DNA of 64,000 nt from FEN-33 sp963768775. Lineage in GTDB: Archaea > Thermoplasmatota > Thermoplasmata > Methanomassiliicoccales > UBA472. How positions within the stretch are numbered: position 1 is the stretch's first letter; every line of letters begins with the position of its first letter. Shown here piece after piece: positions 1 to 8,141 of this stretch. The position numbers and the translations under genes were made by a program. Location of the stretch: positions 62,001 to 126,000 of the forward strand of contig CAVYIY010000006.1 of assembly GCA_963768775.1 (NCBI GenBank), given 5' to 3'. The notes under the pieces are model-generated. The model searched no databases. It saw only the letters and a program-made list of their open reading frames with translations, and was not told the origin of the DNA.

Positions 1-102
1 GTCTAATTAACAATTGTGGCAATGCCAGTATAGCAGAAGCACTGCACATTCTGACTGTTGGCTAGGAAAAGTTAAATACGCACGTCCTCATCAAAAGGGA
101 CG

Positions 103-471
103 ATGAAGGCGATCAGCGGGCACTTCGTGCTCAAGAACAAGAAAGACTACCGCGACATCGCTAGAGTCTTTCCTGAGGTGCTGACCACCTTCCTCGAAGA
201 GACCGACCAAATGCCGGAGGACGAGGAGGTGCTGCGCATGTTTATCTACCTCAACCAGGTGGAGCTGGAGCACAACGGCAAGCCTGAGGGATATAACCGC
301 AAGGGCCGGATGCGCATCGTTTTCCCGCTCACGCGGAAGGAGTTCTATATTCGGGGCACAGCGCGGAGCAGCGAGGTGGTTCGGATCACTGAGAAGCTGA
401 GTTCGATTCTCACCAAAGGCGGCGTTGATCACGAGATCGAGTACAATGCCCTTTCTTCCGTCGAAGAGTGA
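103..471 (+). CDS. Conserved-looking hypothetical protein, 122 aa
   Basis: I do not recognise this family. The product is soluble, has no signal peptide or membrane segment, and is rich in charged residues, with a predicted mix of helix and strand. A TATA-like stretch (agttaaatac) lies about 25 bases before the ATG, which would fit a short-leader or leaderless archaeal transcript and supports this start. The opposite strand has a 113-codon open frame, but this strand has the better codon pattern (G/C-rich third positions). The gene stands alone: nothing readable precedes it and about 640 bases without a gene follow. No function can be given. Confidence 0.55.
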   Translation: MKAISGHFVLKNKKDYRDIARVFPEVLTTFLEETDQMPEDEEVLRMFIYLNQVELEHNGKPEGYNRKGRMRIVFPLTRKEFYIRGTARSSEVVRITEKLSSILTKGGVDHEIEYNALSSVEE

Positions 472-1113
472 AATGAGGCGTTTCTGGCCGAGAATTGCTG
501 GTGGGCATCAAAGCCTTTCAGTCATGTTATTGCATATGAATGAAGTCCACACCGGGATTTGCACCTAGTTTTCACCGGCAAATAACCTGTTTGAATGCTT
601 AAGCCAGATTGAACTTAACAGACTTTAGGCGAAAATATACTTTATACGACATATGTATACATTTTAGGCAATTAATTTATATAATTAATTTGTATAATAA
701 TACGAAAATTCTCGATGCTGAGAAATCGGGATGCAATTACCTTCACCCTATGACTTAAAGAACGCATTTCTCATTTTCATGAAATCGGACAGAATCGAGA
801 TCAGTCAAGGTGTGTTCCCGGATGAGTCCGAACCTCAAATCATCCCATTTTAAAAAATAAGAAGGGAAAGGGTTTCGCCGTTTGAAGGCTTTTACTGGTG
901 CGATTTGATAGTTGTGCCATTGATCATATGGGGCAGCTACTGTTGCTATTTCTAAGCTGAACTCTTGGATATTCGGTTGTAAAGAACGATGCCTTTCCTC
1001 CTGCACCATACATCCATGCTCCATTCTATTTCTATCTCTATGATTTTGTAAGGTACCCCGTTCAATGTGTTTATCTACCACGAGTTCAAATTGTTTGTTC
1101 TGGGAGAAAATAA
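472..1113. other. Gene-free stretch with an AT-rich core and one repeat copy
   Basis: No convincing gene is seen. Bases about 629-710 are strikingly AT-rich compared with the rest of the window and contain an inverted repeat with 7-base arms (aattaat / attaatt) near 671-691 and a palindromic acatatgt near 645. A member of the dispersed repeat family sits at 827-889. A leftward open frame crossing 755-1297 overlaps the hemerythrin gene and has no supporting features. Confidence 0.5.
827..889 (+). repeat. Dispersed repeat, copy D (short form)
   Basis: This copy carries the two hallmark blocks of the family: a gaacctc box at about 830 and, 16 to 25 bases later, an A-rich block running into tttcgccgtttgaaggc (873-889). 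The same order and orientation recur at 2521 and 9750. It lacks the longer downstream part seen in the other copies. Confidence 0.6.
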
Positions 1114-1713
1114 ATGTCTGGACCGATCGATGCAATACAATGCTTGCATAATGCATTTCGTCGCGATATGCTTCAGATCGATGAAGCGGCGTATGAGATG
1201 GCGCGCAGGAAAGGAGATATTTCCCAGATCCTGCGCAGATTTCATGTGATGGGGGAAATCCTAGAATATCACGCGAAAGGGGAAGAGGCGGCCGCATTCC
1301 CCGCGGTCAACAGGATCGCCCCTCAATTCGCGGACACCTACATCATGGACCATCGGGAATTAGATAGATTGGTGAGCGGGCTGGAGTTGTTAAGCAATGA
1401 TCCTGACGACCTAACCGCCGCCAGGGAGACCGCGGCCATGAACCAGCACTTAAGGCTGCATCTTGACAAAGAGGACAAGTTCATGTACCCTCTTCTGCAA
1501 ACTCGGTTGTCAGGGCCCGAACAGGCATCCATGGTCGGGCGCATGTCCGGAGGGGTACCTCCGGAAAAAGCACCGATGCTCGTGAATTGGCTCTACCCGT
1601 TGCTTGATCCTGGAGAACGTGCCGTGATGACCGGGGTCTGGAAGCTCCTGATGCCTCCGGAGATCTTCGAAAAGCATAGATCTCTGATCCGAAATATCAT
1701 CGGTGTAGAGTAG
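1114..1713 (+). CDS. Hemerythrin/HHE cation-binding domain protein
   Basis: A 199-residue protein whose first 125 residues form a hemerythrin-like four-helix bundle. Candidate di-iron ligands are in the expected order: H12, H53 with E57 (HxxxE), H80, then H112, H116 and E120 (HxxxHxxxE). Family members bind O2 or NO or sense iron and oxygen; which applies here is not visible. The C-terminal 70 residues are a helical extension containing a proline-rich turn and ending near an EKHRSL segment. A gggag sequence lies 8 bases before the ATG and fits a ribosome-binding site. It is a single gene with no operon partner. In an anaerobe an O2/NO-handling role would be reasonable, but that is inference. 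Confidence 0.85.
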   Translation: MSGPIDAIQCLHNAFRRDMLQIDEAAYEMARRKGDISQILRRFHVMGEILEYHAKGEEAAAFPAVNRIAPQFADTYIMDHRELDRLVSGLELLSNDPDDLTAARETAAMNQHLRLHLDKEDKFMYPLLQTRLSGPEQASMVGRMSGGVPPEKAPMLVNWLYPLLDPGERAVMTGVWKLLMPPEIFEKHRSLIRNIIGVE

Positions 1714-1942
1714 GGCGATCTTGTTAGAAGATTGCCTGGACTAGAATAGGAAGGAATCATTTGACATATCTTTGCCAGCGTTTGTCAATCGCCGAAGAAA
1801 GAAAATGTAAGGAAAAGGTTTTGCAGCAATCTAAGGAATTGAAATTAGGAAATAAATGTCTGGCCAGGAAAGATTTCAAATCTCGACGCCGCGATATTAC
1901 TCATGGCCTGCCTGTATCCTCGAGGGATTACGCTCTCTAGCT

Positions 1943-2407
1943 TCAAGCCGAGGACTTGTTCAGGGCCACGGCGGCACGAATTAGGGTCTTCAGAGCGTCC
2001 TCGTCAACCTTGTCGCCTTCGCGGAAGTCGATGGCGCGCCACGCTTTAGCCTCGAGACTTGAATTGAAGAGGCCTGAGGGGTCATCCAATGATGCCCCCC
2101 GGGGGAATGTCATCTTTACGACATTCTTATAGATCTCGCCAGTACAGATCAGCCCGTCGTGAGACCAAACCGCGGTGCCTAGCGGATTGGTCGGCTTTAT
2201 CCACTTTACTTCCTCAACGACTTTAGGGTCGGCTTGCTTGATCACGGCGCGGAGGCGGGAAAGCATCTCTCCGCGCCAGTCGCCTAGCTCCCGGATTCTC
2301 GCGTCTATCAATCGAGATGCAGATTCGACTCTCTGGGAACCACTCTTTTTCATCGCCTCGCTGACTTCAGTTGTTTCTTTCCTTTGAAGTTGCCTTGTTC
2401 CAGACAT
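1943..2407 (-). CDS. DUF1801 (YdhG-like) domain protein
   Basis: A small soluble protein of about 154 residues. The segment from roughly residue 35 on matches the DUF1801 fold: VEEVKWIKPTNPLG, then WSHDGLICTGEIYKN and VKMTFPRGASL, ending in a helical tail. Biochemical function of the family is unknown; some relatives are annotated as iron-chaperone-like. I chose the ATG at 2407. A longer frame continues upstream to 2539, but it reads through repeat copy A and has no family similarity. A second ATG at 2353 is also possible and would leave the domain intact. The gene is isolated and reads opposite to its neighbours. Confidence 0.75.
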   Translation of the reverse strand: MSGTRQLQRKETTEVSEAMKKSGSQRVESASRLIDARIRELGDWRGEMLSRLRAVIKQADPKVVEEVKWIKPTNPLGTAVWSHDGLICTGEIYKNVVKMTFPRGASLDDPSGLFNSSLEAKAWRAIDFREGDKVDEDALKTLIRAAVALNKSSA

Positions 2408-3039
2408 AATATCATCAAAACAACTCATTTCTTGTAATATATGAGGCTTTGTTTTGATAACAGAATTACTAGCGAGGTTTGTTATTTTAAACAGCATTAT
2501 GGTGGTGCGAGCGGTGCAATCTGAACCTCGATATTTCATTATATTAATACAAAAATAAGAAGGAAAAGGTTTCGCTGCATGAAGGCTCGGTGCAAAATCA
2601 ATTTAATTGAAACCAAAATCTATTAATCTGGATGAGCGAACTTCCCAGCGGTATCATTCCTTCCAGATCATTCCTGTTATGTTCAAATTGGAGTGAAAGC
2701 ATCAACTGGCGGAATACTCCATTCCCTCAATGGCTTGCCAACTACTTGATTATCTGGATTAGGGAGGAGTTCGTCTTCAATTCCAAACTGGGAATAAACG
2801 CGCAGGCTTGGTAGGATTGTTGGGTTCGGACAGACCAACTATCATGCAATTAATCACGAAGAATTCATTGCGGGTCATCTCCAAGCCTCAAGTATCCTAA
2901 AGAATAACGAAGAGTGAAGGGTTCGATTTGTTACAGGAAGCAACGCGGGCTCTTTGCGTCTCCTGAGCCGAGATGGATGTCTGGTTGATTTCGTAACGTT
3001 TATTACTCGTAGGATTGGTTCAGATTGAAGTGACCTAAG
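2408..3039. other. Gene-free stretch holding repeat copy A
   Basis: Apart from the repeat at 2521-2702 I see no supported gene. A 60-codon rightward frame (2632-2814) starts inside the repeat. Its first 25 codons resemble the same frame in repeat copy C, with three of the last four base differences synonymous, but it has no recognisable domain, so I do not call it a gene. Confidence 0.5.
2521..2702 (+). repeat. Dispersed repeat, copy A (long form)
   Basis: The copy begins with tgaacctcgatattt, runs through aaaaataagaaggaaaagg and a ttcgctgcatgaaggc block, then atttaattgaaaccaaaa and tattaatctggatgag, and ends with tcattcctgttatgttcaaa and gagtgaaagcat. The second half matches copy C (10895-11065) most closely and the first half matches copy B (9750-9890). 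All copies lie in the same orientation within the first 11 kb. Confidence 0.75.
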
Positions 3040-4095
3040 ATGAGCAAGGACATGAACTCGATGCAACGGTTTGAGGTCGCTTTGAATCATCAGACACCTG
3101 ACTACGTGCCAATATCGTTCTACGGCGGTATCTTCGAAACGCATTTCGTTCCTGGTATGACCGTCGTTAAATACGCTTCTAGTGGAGTGAACATGGCTAG
3201 GGCAAACATCGCCTTTCATGAGGCGGTTGGAGCGGACACGATCTATTGCCTTTCAGATGTGGGATTGGTCGTGCAAGGGTATGGCGTTCGGATGAAGATA
3301 GCGGATCAACCCGACATCCACATGTCATTTGGCAAGTTCCCAGTAAGAGAACCAGGTGACTGGGAAAAGTTGGACGTGCTTGATCCGAGGGTCGATGGCC
3401 GCATGGGCGTGTACCTTGATGCTTGCAGCATCTGCCGAGACAAGTATGGCGACTCAGTGCCCATAGGCGTCTCGGTGCCGAGCCCGCTCACCTGTGCGAC
3501 TCGCGTCTGCCAAATGGAGGAAGTCATGGTACAAATGATCGCTGAACCAGAGGCGCTAAAGAAGGGATTGAGCACATTGACTGGAACGGTCGAGGCATTC
3601 ATCAATGAGTGCGTTAAAAGCGGTGCATATTTCAGTTGGTACCTGGCGACACGTGCGACCAAGGAGATAGCCACCGTGGATCAGTATAATGAGTTCGGAG
3701 CACCGTTTGATGAGGCAGTCTTTAGCAAGACTCCGAGCGCCGTGCACATCGTACATATCTGTGGCGTTGAGCCGATGATCGACCAAGTTGAGAAATGGCG
3801 GCAGGATTTCAAGAACGTAAAAGGGGCATCCTGGTGGTCGCAGGGAGCAACCCCGAACTTGAAGCAGGCCAAGGCGAAGTATCCCATGCTGACCTTGATG
3901 TCCGGAATAGACCACACGAACACGTTGATCACTGGAAAGCCGGCCGATGTGGATAGGGAAGTCGCCCAATCCTGCCAAGAAGCGATGCGTGGCGGTGGCC
4001 TAGTATTGGCCCCCGGCTGTGAGATCTCGCCAAAGACGCCGCTGGACAATATGATTGCAGCTGTTAAAGCGGCTCGCAAGCATGGCAGATATTGA
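3040..4095 (+). CDS. MtaA/MtbA-type Zn methyltransferase (uroporphyrinogen decarboxylase fold)
   Basis: A 351-residue member of the URO-D superfamily, of the branch used in methanogens to move methyl groups from methylated corrinoid proteins to a thiol such as coenzyme M. The zinc site of that branch is visible as H239-x-C241 (in HIVHICGVEP) and C327 (in LAPGCEISPKTP). N-terminal residues 5-30 (SMQRFEVALNHQTPDYVP) are the typical start of the fold. Length is normal. Relatives also serve as demethylation enzymes in non-methanogens (CmuA, vanillate-type systems), so the true acceptor is unknown. No corrinoid protein gene is adjacent; MtrA-type corrinoid proteins lie 40 kb away. No clear ribosome-binding site precedes the ATG. 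Downstream, a truncated ferredoxin-type gene faces it from the other strand. Confidence 0.88.
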   Translation: MSKDMNSMQRFEVALNHQTPDYVPISFYGGIFETHFVPGMTVVKYASSGVNMARANIAFHEAVGADTIYCLSDVGLVVQGYGVRMKIADQPDIHMSFGKFPVREPGDWEKLDVLDPRVDGRMGVYLDACSICRDKYGDSVPIGVSVPSPLTCATRVCQMEEVMVQMIAEPEALKKGLSTLTGTVEAFINECVKSGAYFSWYLATRATKEIATVDQYNEFGAPFDEAVFSKTPSAVHIVHICGVEPMIDQVEKWRQDFKNVKGASWWSQGATPNLKQAKAKYPMLTLMSGIDHTNTLITGKPADVDREVAQSCQEAMRGGGLVLAPGCEISPKTPLDNMIAAVKAARKHGRY

Positions 4096-4139
4096 TCCAC
4101 CAGAACCGTTTGACGAACATACCACATCCTGGACTCAGG

Positions 4140-4556
4140 GATTGATGTTGCCACCTTCTCCCTCAGTTCGAAGCTTCCGTCCAGGATGGGCCTCTTGAGA
4201 TCGTTCATGGTACGGATGGCGCCCTCGCGATTGGAGTTCCTGCAGACGATGGGCATTATGCGTTCCTGGCCAGCAATTGATGTCTTGACATCTCCAAGGA
4301 AACCTTTGAAGCTTCCTTGTTCGCATGCTATCACGCAAGCTCCGCAGTTCACACAACGCGACCGATCGATAGTCGGTCCGAGCTCATCTCGCTTGATGGC
4401 CATCGTCGGGCAGACGCCAGAAGCGGCGCACACCTTGCACTTGATGCAGGGCCTCTTGTCCTCCTTGATGATCTCATCACGTCCTGTCCAGACCGCGCCA
4501 TAGTTGGTCTGGCCGATCTTGTATCGGTCAAGAACGTCCGATGTACGATGCAACAC
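4140..4556 (-). pseudogene. C-terminal remnant of a DUF39/4Fe-4S protein (methanogenesis marker 16-like)
   Basis: Reading leftward from 4556, about 135 residues show two 4Fe-4S motifs (CIKCKVCAASGVCP and CVNCGACVIACEQGSF) followed by a segment PIVCRNSNREGAIRTMNDLK. This arrangement resembles the C-terminal half of methanogenesis marker protein 16 / DUF39-type proteins, whose relatives act in sulfur transfer to aspartate semialdehyde for homocysteine synthesis. The large N-terminal DUF39 domain is absent: sequence upstream of 4556 is AT-rich and non-coding. There is no stop at the expected end either; the frame runs on to 3681 as antisense of the methyltransferase gene. I therefore read it as a decayed fragment. 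The family name comes from recalled motif pattern, not a search. Confidence 0.65.
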
Positions 4557-4695
4557 ATGAATACATTCTAAGCTGTTAAATTATAAGATTAATCTCTATA
4601 TAATTGATGATTCAAGTTCGCGGGGGATCGTTAGATTCGGGAGATCCCTGGATGGGAATTTGTATTCAGTTATGTGGGGAGAAAGTCGATCTTGA

Positions 4696-5543
4696 TTCAT
4701 CAAACCCAACAGCAAGGGTTATGCCGCTGAGCGAGGATTCTGGCTTGTGGCTATTGGAAATCCTCAATTGATGAACCAGTATCTGAAGTATGCAGAACTT
4801 CGAGAACAGACACATAGCTCTGGCTGTCTGGACCTCAGTTCCATTAAGTTCCTTTATCCAACCACTCTGCTCCTGCTCTCCTGGCAATGAAGAAGAGTTT
4901 CAAAGGCTTAGTCTACGTCCCGCCCCATGATCCTGATGTCCAGTCCTACCTCCGCTTAATGCAGCAAGGGGCAGGATCTGACGCATTGAACAAGCAAACC
5001 TATCTGCCGGTGGTCGGCCTTCCCAGACGAGAACGGGACAGTCAATCGATTCTGGATAGAATCTACGAGCTGGGCGGAGACATCGGGGGTAAGGATGCCT
5101 TTCGATACCTTCTGGGAGAGCTTACAGACAATATCTACCAGCATTCAATGTTCGAGAATGCCCTCATAATGGCTCAGCAGTATCAGAAAATGTCCGAATT
5201 GCACCTGTGTATCATTGATGATGGAATAACCATCGGAGGAAGTCTGAGGCAGGCGGGGATGATTCTGGATGACTTATAAGCAATTGTTGATGCGCTCCAG
5301 GGGGTCTCATCCAAAAAGGACACCGAGAGGGGAATGGGCCTAGGAACGAGCCTAAGGTTGATGACTGAGGGCTACAAGGGCAGGATGTTGGTCGTATCTG
5401 GCAAAGGAGCAATCCACTTCGGAAAAGGAGCGCCGATAGGCTACAATCTATCTGAAATGTTTAAATACGAAGGAACGTTGATAAGCATGGTAATTCCTTT
5501 CATCGAAACAGAGGTGGATGTCTACGCATACGCAGAGCTGTGA
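4696..5543 (+). pseudogene. GHKL ATPase-domain protein broken by a frameshift and a stop
   Basis: Three pieces add up to one protein. An N-terminal piece ending in LDLSSIKFLYPTTLLLLSW (up to 4884) is followed by a single-base frame change at about 4885-4888. A central piece from the ATG at 4887 carries YLLGELTDNIYQHSMFENA (N-box of a histidine-kinase-like ATPase) and IIDDGITIGGS (G1 box). It stops at a TAA at 5277, and the same frame continues with RGMGLGTSLRLM (G2 box) to 5543. Stand-alone ATPases of this type usually pair with a DUF4325 protein, as here, where the DUF4325 frame overlaps the 3' end by 26 bases. One lost base plus one nonsense codon fits recent decay; a sequencing error could explain the frameshift but less easily the stop. 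Confidence 0.75.
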
Positions 5544-5838
5544 AATCGCAATAGCGAAAGTTCTTTCGCCTAATCTCGCACTGCGGGATGTTGCCTCGGA
5601 CTTCTTCGACGAAATCGACAAACTCGGTTGCATCGAAGTCACGATCGATTTTGATGACGTAGAGACGATAACGCGTTCTTTTGCCCACGAGTACTTGTCA
5701 CGCAAAAGGATGACGGCCAAGAATACTATCGAGAAGAACGTTCCTCTGAGCGTCCAGAAGATGTTCGCTGCGATCGAGAACTCCAACAACAAGCCACGAT
5801 TCGAGGAGCTGCGCAGCGTTCAAGTCGTTAATATCTGA
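5518..5838 (+). CDS. DUF4325 (STAS-like) domain protein
   Basis: A 106-residue protein with the DUF4325 pattern: an N-terminal helix and strand (SPNLALRDVASDFFDEI), the core VTIDFDDVETITRSFAHEY, and a C-terminal segment NVPLSVQKMFAAIE. Proteins of this family follow GHKL ATPases and resemble an anti-sigma/anti-anti-sigma style pair, although the signal and target are unknown. Its start lies inside the end of the broken ATPase gene, so the two were translationally coupled. The frame itself is intact. If its partner is truly dead, this gene is probably a survivor with no working partner in this window. Confidence 0.75.
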   Translation: MSTHTQSCEIAIAKVLSPNLALRDVASDFFDEIDKLGCIEVTIDFDDVETITRSFAHEYLSRKRMTAKNTIEKNVPLSVQKMFAAIENSNNKPRFEELRSVQVVNI

Positions 5839-6471
5839 ATGATCGCTGGCGTATTGTGCAGCAGTTTCATGCGTAAATGAGGGCAGTCTCCGATTGTAAT
5901 GTGAGCATCAATAGGCTTGCCGATACTGATCTACTTCTTGCTCTTGCCCTTGCGTGCAATGAACAGCATTGCCAAACCGCATGCAGACGGTCATCAATGA
6001 TATCCAGAAGAGTTTTGGATCTATCCTAGAAGGCTGGGATGGAGATCTGGAGAAAGTCCGTGCATCAAGGACGAGACTGGTTCGCTGATTAGAATCGGAG
6101 TATTCCGAAAGTAATCTGCATAAGGCAGGTACTCGCTTTGTCAATTATGCCCTTTGTTGTATCTAATCCTAATAGGCTTGGCCTTATGTTCGCAAATCAT
6201 CCTTCGGCCGATGAACCGGCTCTTGCTTGGGCCTCAAGAATGGGCGGCTTGCCATGTCGACACTTGACAAACCCTACCGCTGCTTAGCTCGCTGAGCAGA
6301 TCTGATTGATTTCTCCTGCTTGAGCCGGGCCATCAGGTTCTTGTTGTTTCCAAGAGAGAATTTCCAAGATCTACCGCTCAGCGAAGAGCATTTGCAAACA
6401 AGATATTGGAAAGTGTTTCACCGGAAAAAAGTCAAAGAACGCATTTCATCTTAATGGAGCACTCAATCGGC
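5839..6471. other. Gene-free stretch of about 630 bases
   Basis: No supported gene. A 35-codon frame from 5981 ending in DLEKVRASRTRLVR looks like the tail of a helical protein but has no upstream continuation. A 14-base string aaagaacgcatttc at 6434 also occurs at 757. The stretch is flanked by the decayed ATPase pair and could be eroded coding sequence. Confidence 0.4.
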
Positions 6472-7236
6472 TCATCTGTTCATTCTGGAGAAGATTTGTT
6501 CGAAGTTCTCTCTTGAACCTTGCTTTAGTCCGATTGCCATGCCTACGGCGATCTCGCTCTCGTCTTTCTCCAGACCAGCAAGCGTTGCTTTGGCAAGCTC
6601 CTCGGCTGGGATGCCACGATCCGTCTGCCCTCTTTTCGTTCTTGCTCCTTTATCCAGCTCTGTGTCCACGGTGGGCGGAATAACCTCGAAGACCCGGATG
6701 CTGGTATCCTTTAACTGGTGCCGAAGGGAAACGCTGAAGGAATGAACGGCTGCCTTGGTGGCACAGTAGACTGGCATTGAAGCAATGGGAATGAAACCGA
6801 GACCCGAGCTTACATTCACGATGGCAGCCTCCTTCTTCTTGATGAAATCGGGGATAAAATGTGCGGCAAGGTAAACATAGGCCTTGAAATTGATGTCTAT
6901 CTCATCCCCACCGTCTTCCTTCAGGTATCTCAGCAGGTCATCCGGGCCATTCCTTAGGTCGATCATTCTCTGGATGCCCGCATTGTTTATCAGGATATTC
7001 GTTTCCGGGAAGTTGGAAATGGCCCATTCATGCAGTTTCTCTCTTTCTCTTTCTATTGATACGTCGCATTTTATTGTATGCAGTTTTGGAAGACGCTCCT
7101 TTGCCTTCTGTAAATTCTCAACTGTCCTGGCGCAAATGATTACATCATTGCCTTGGCTTAGAAATAAATCCGCGAGTGCGAGCCCGATCCCGGTCGCACC
7201 TCCGGTTATCAGTATCGTGTTGCCATTCACTTTCAT
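6472..7236 (-). CDS. Short-chain dehydrogenase/reductase
   Basis: A 254-residue classical SDR. The Rossmann glycine motif TGGATGIG is at residues 11-18, NNAG at 84-87, the catalytic Ser at 143-144 (NVSSGLG), and YxxxK at Y157/K161 (PVYCATK). A basic R37 after the second strand (ICARTVENL) suggests NADP(H) preference. It resembles DltE-like oxidoreductases; the substrate cannot be told. The gene follows a nitroreductase by 24 bases on the same strand, so the two are probably cotranscribed and may act on related substrates. An aaaggatg sequence precedes the ATG and could serve as ribosome-binding site. Confidence 0.9.
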   Translation of the reverse strand: MKVNGNTILITGGATGIGLALADLFLSQGNDVIICARTVENLQKAKERLPKLHTIKCDVSIEREREKLHEWAISNFPETNILINNAGIQRMIDLRNGPDDLLRYLKEDGGDEIDINFKAYVYLAAHFIPDFIKKKEAAIVNVSSGLGFIPIASMPVYCATKAAVHSFSVSLRHQLKDTSIRVFEVIPPTVDTELDKGARTKRGQTDRGIPAEELAKATLAGLEKDESEIAVGMAIGLKQGSRENFEQIFSRMNR

Positions 7237-7260
7237 ATCTACACATCCTTTACCATGGTC

Positions 7261-7980
7261 TCATTCAACTCCCTTATTCCTGTAATCATTGCAATGCGTG
7301 AAGTCTTTCAACTCTCGTCGCACCCTTAGGTTCTTTGCTAGCGAAAAAATCGGATACCCCAAACGGAGTCCAAAAACCACGTTCATATGGTCTGGAATAT
7401 GAAGGATGCGCTTGACCTCTTTATCAACTACTTTATCACCGAAGTCGCTCATAATGCGGACACTGATTCCCAGGGATTGAGCCAAAAGCCACATGTTCTC
7501 CATTACGCAACCTAGGCTCACCAGACCCAAGACGTCCCCTTCCGAATCGGGTGCCCTTTTCCTCGAATCGTAGATCACGATTAGGATGATAGGGCTTCCA
7601 TCGATAGATTCGCTCAGGAGCATCGGTGGGCATTCGCGGGCGACTTTGCGGAACATCGAAGGATCCCTAAATGACGATGGAAAGGCGGTTCCAAGGATTC
7701 CAACTTTTTTTCTGGACAATTCTTTTTTTGAGAACGAGAGTTGCTCATAGTTCTCTCTAAGAAAGTCTTCGGTGACATGAGACTCGATATTTCCCAGTTT
7801 TTCCAGAACCTCCTTGTTATCTACAACAATGATCTCGAAGTTCTGCATGTTATGGGGTGTGGGTGCCCAGCTCGCCGCCTCAAGGATATGTTTCAGATCC
7901 TCGTTAGCAATGGGCGAATCTGGATTGAAAGGAGTCCTCACAGATTGCCTCTCCTGCATAAGTTTTAACGTGCTGTTCAT
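7261..7980 (-). CDS. Nitroreductase-family FMN protein
   Basis: A 239-residue nitroreductase-fold protein that should bind FMN and reduce quinones, nitro compounds or other small acceptors with NAD(P)H. Visible hallmarks are MQERQSVRTPF near the N-terminus, AASWAPTPHNMQNFEIIVVD (FMN-binding loop), and SLGCVMENMWLLAQSLGIS (core helix). I chose the ATG at 7980 because gtgatc, matching the archaeal anti-Shine-Dalgarno partner, lies just upstream; the frame is open 27 codons further up, where there is no family similarity. First gene of a two-gene leftward unit with the SDR. Confidence 0.88.
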   Translation of the reverse strand: MNSTLKLMQERQSVRTPFNPDSPIANEDLKHILEAASWAPTPHNMQNFEIIVVDNKEVLEKLGNIESHVTEDFLRENYEQLSFSKKELSRKKVGILGTAFPSSFRDPSMFRKVARECPPMLLSESIDGSPIILIVIYDSRKRAPDSEGDVLGLVSLGCVMENMWLLAQSLGISVRIMSDFGDKVVDKEVKRILHIPDHMNVVFGLRLGYPIFSLAKNLRVRRELKDFTHCNDYRNKGVE

Positions 7981-8141
7981 GAAGATCACACAACTATCAG
8001 TGCACTTTCCCATGATAAATGGAGCGATAGCGGGGCTTTTTCGGTTTGAACGGGTTATCATTCATCAGTTTGGGAAGGCAATTGGTCCGAACCTCACCGC
8101 ATCACGATGAGGGGTGAAAAAGGGTCGAAAAGAGGTTGGTC

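Noticed and set aside
755..1297. 180-codon leftward frame
   Set aside because: Covers a repeat copy and the antisense of the hemerythrin start; no recognisable domain or start signal.
2632..2814. 60-codon frame inside repeat copy A
   Set aside because: Partly shared with copy C, but copy C stops after about 30 codons and there is no domain or ribosome-binding site; treated as part of the repeat.
3681..4139. Continuation of the ferredoxin-type frame over the methyltransferase gene
   Set aside because: Antisense of a well-supported gene, with no iron-sulfur or other motifs; it only shows that the remnant lost its stop.
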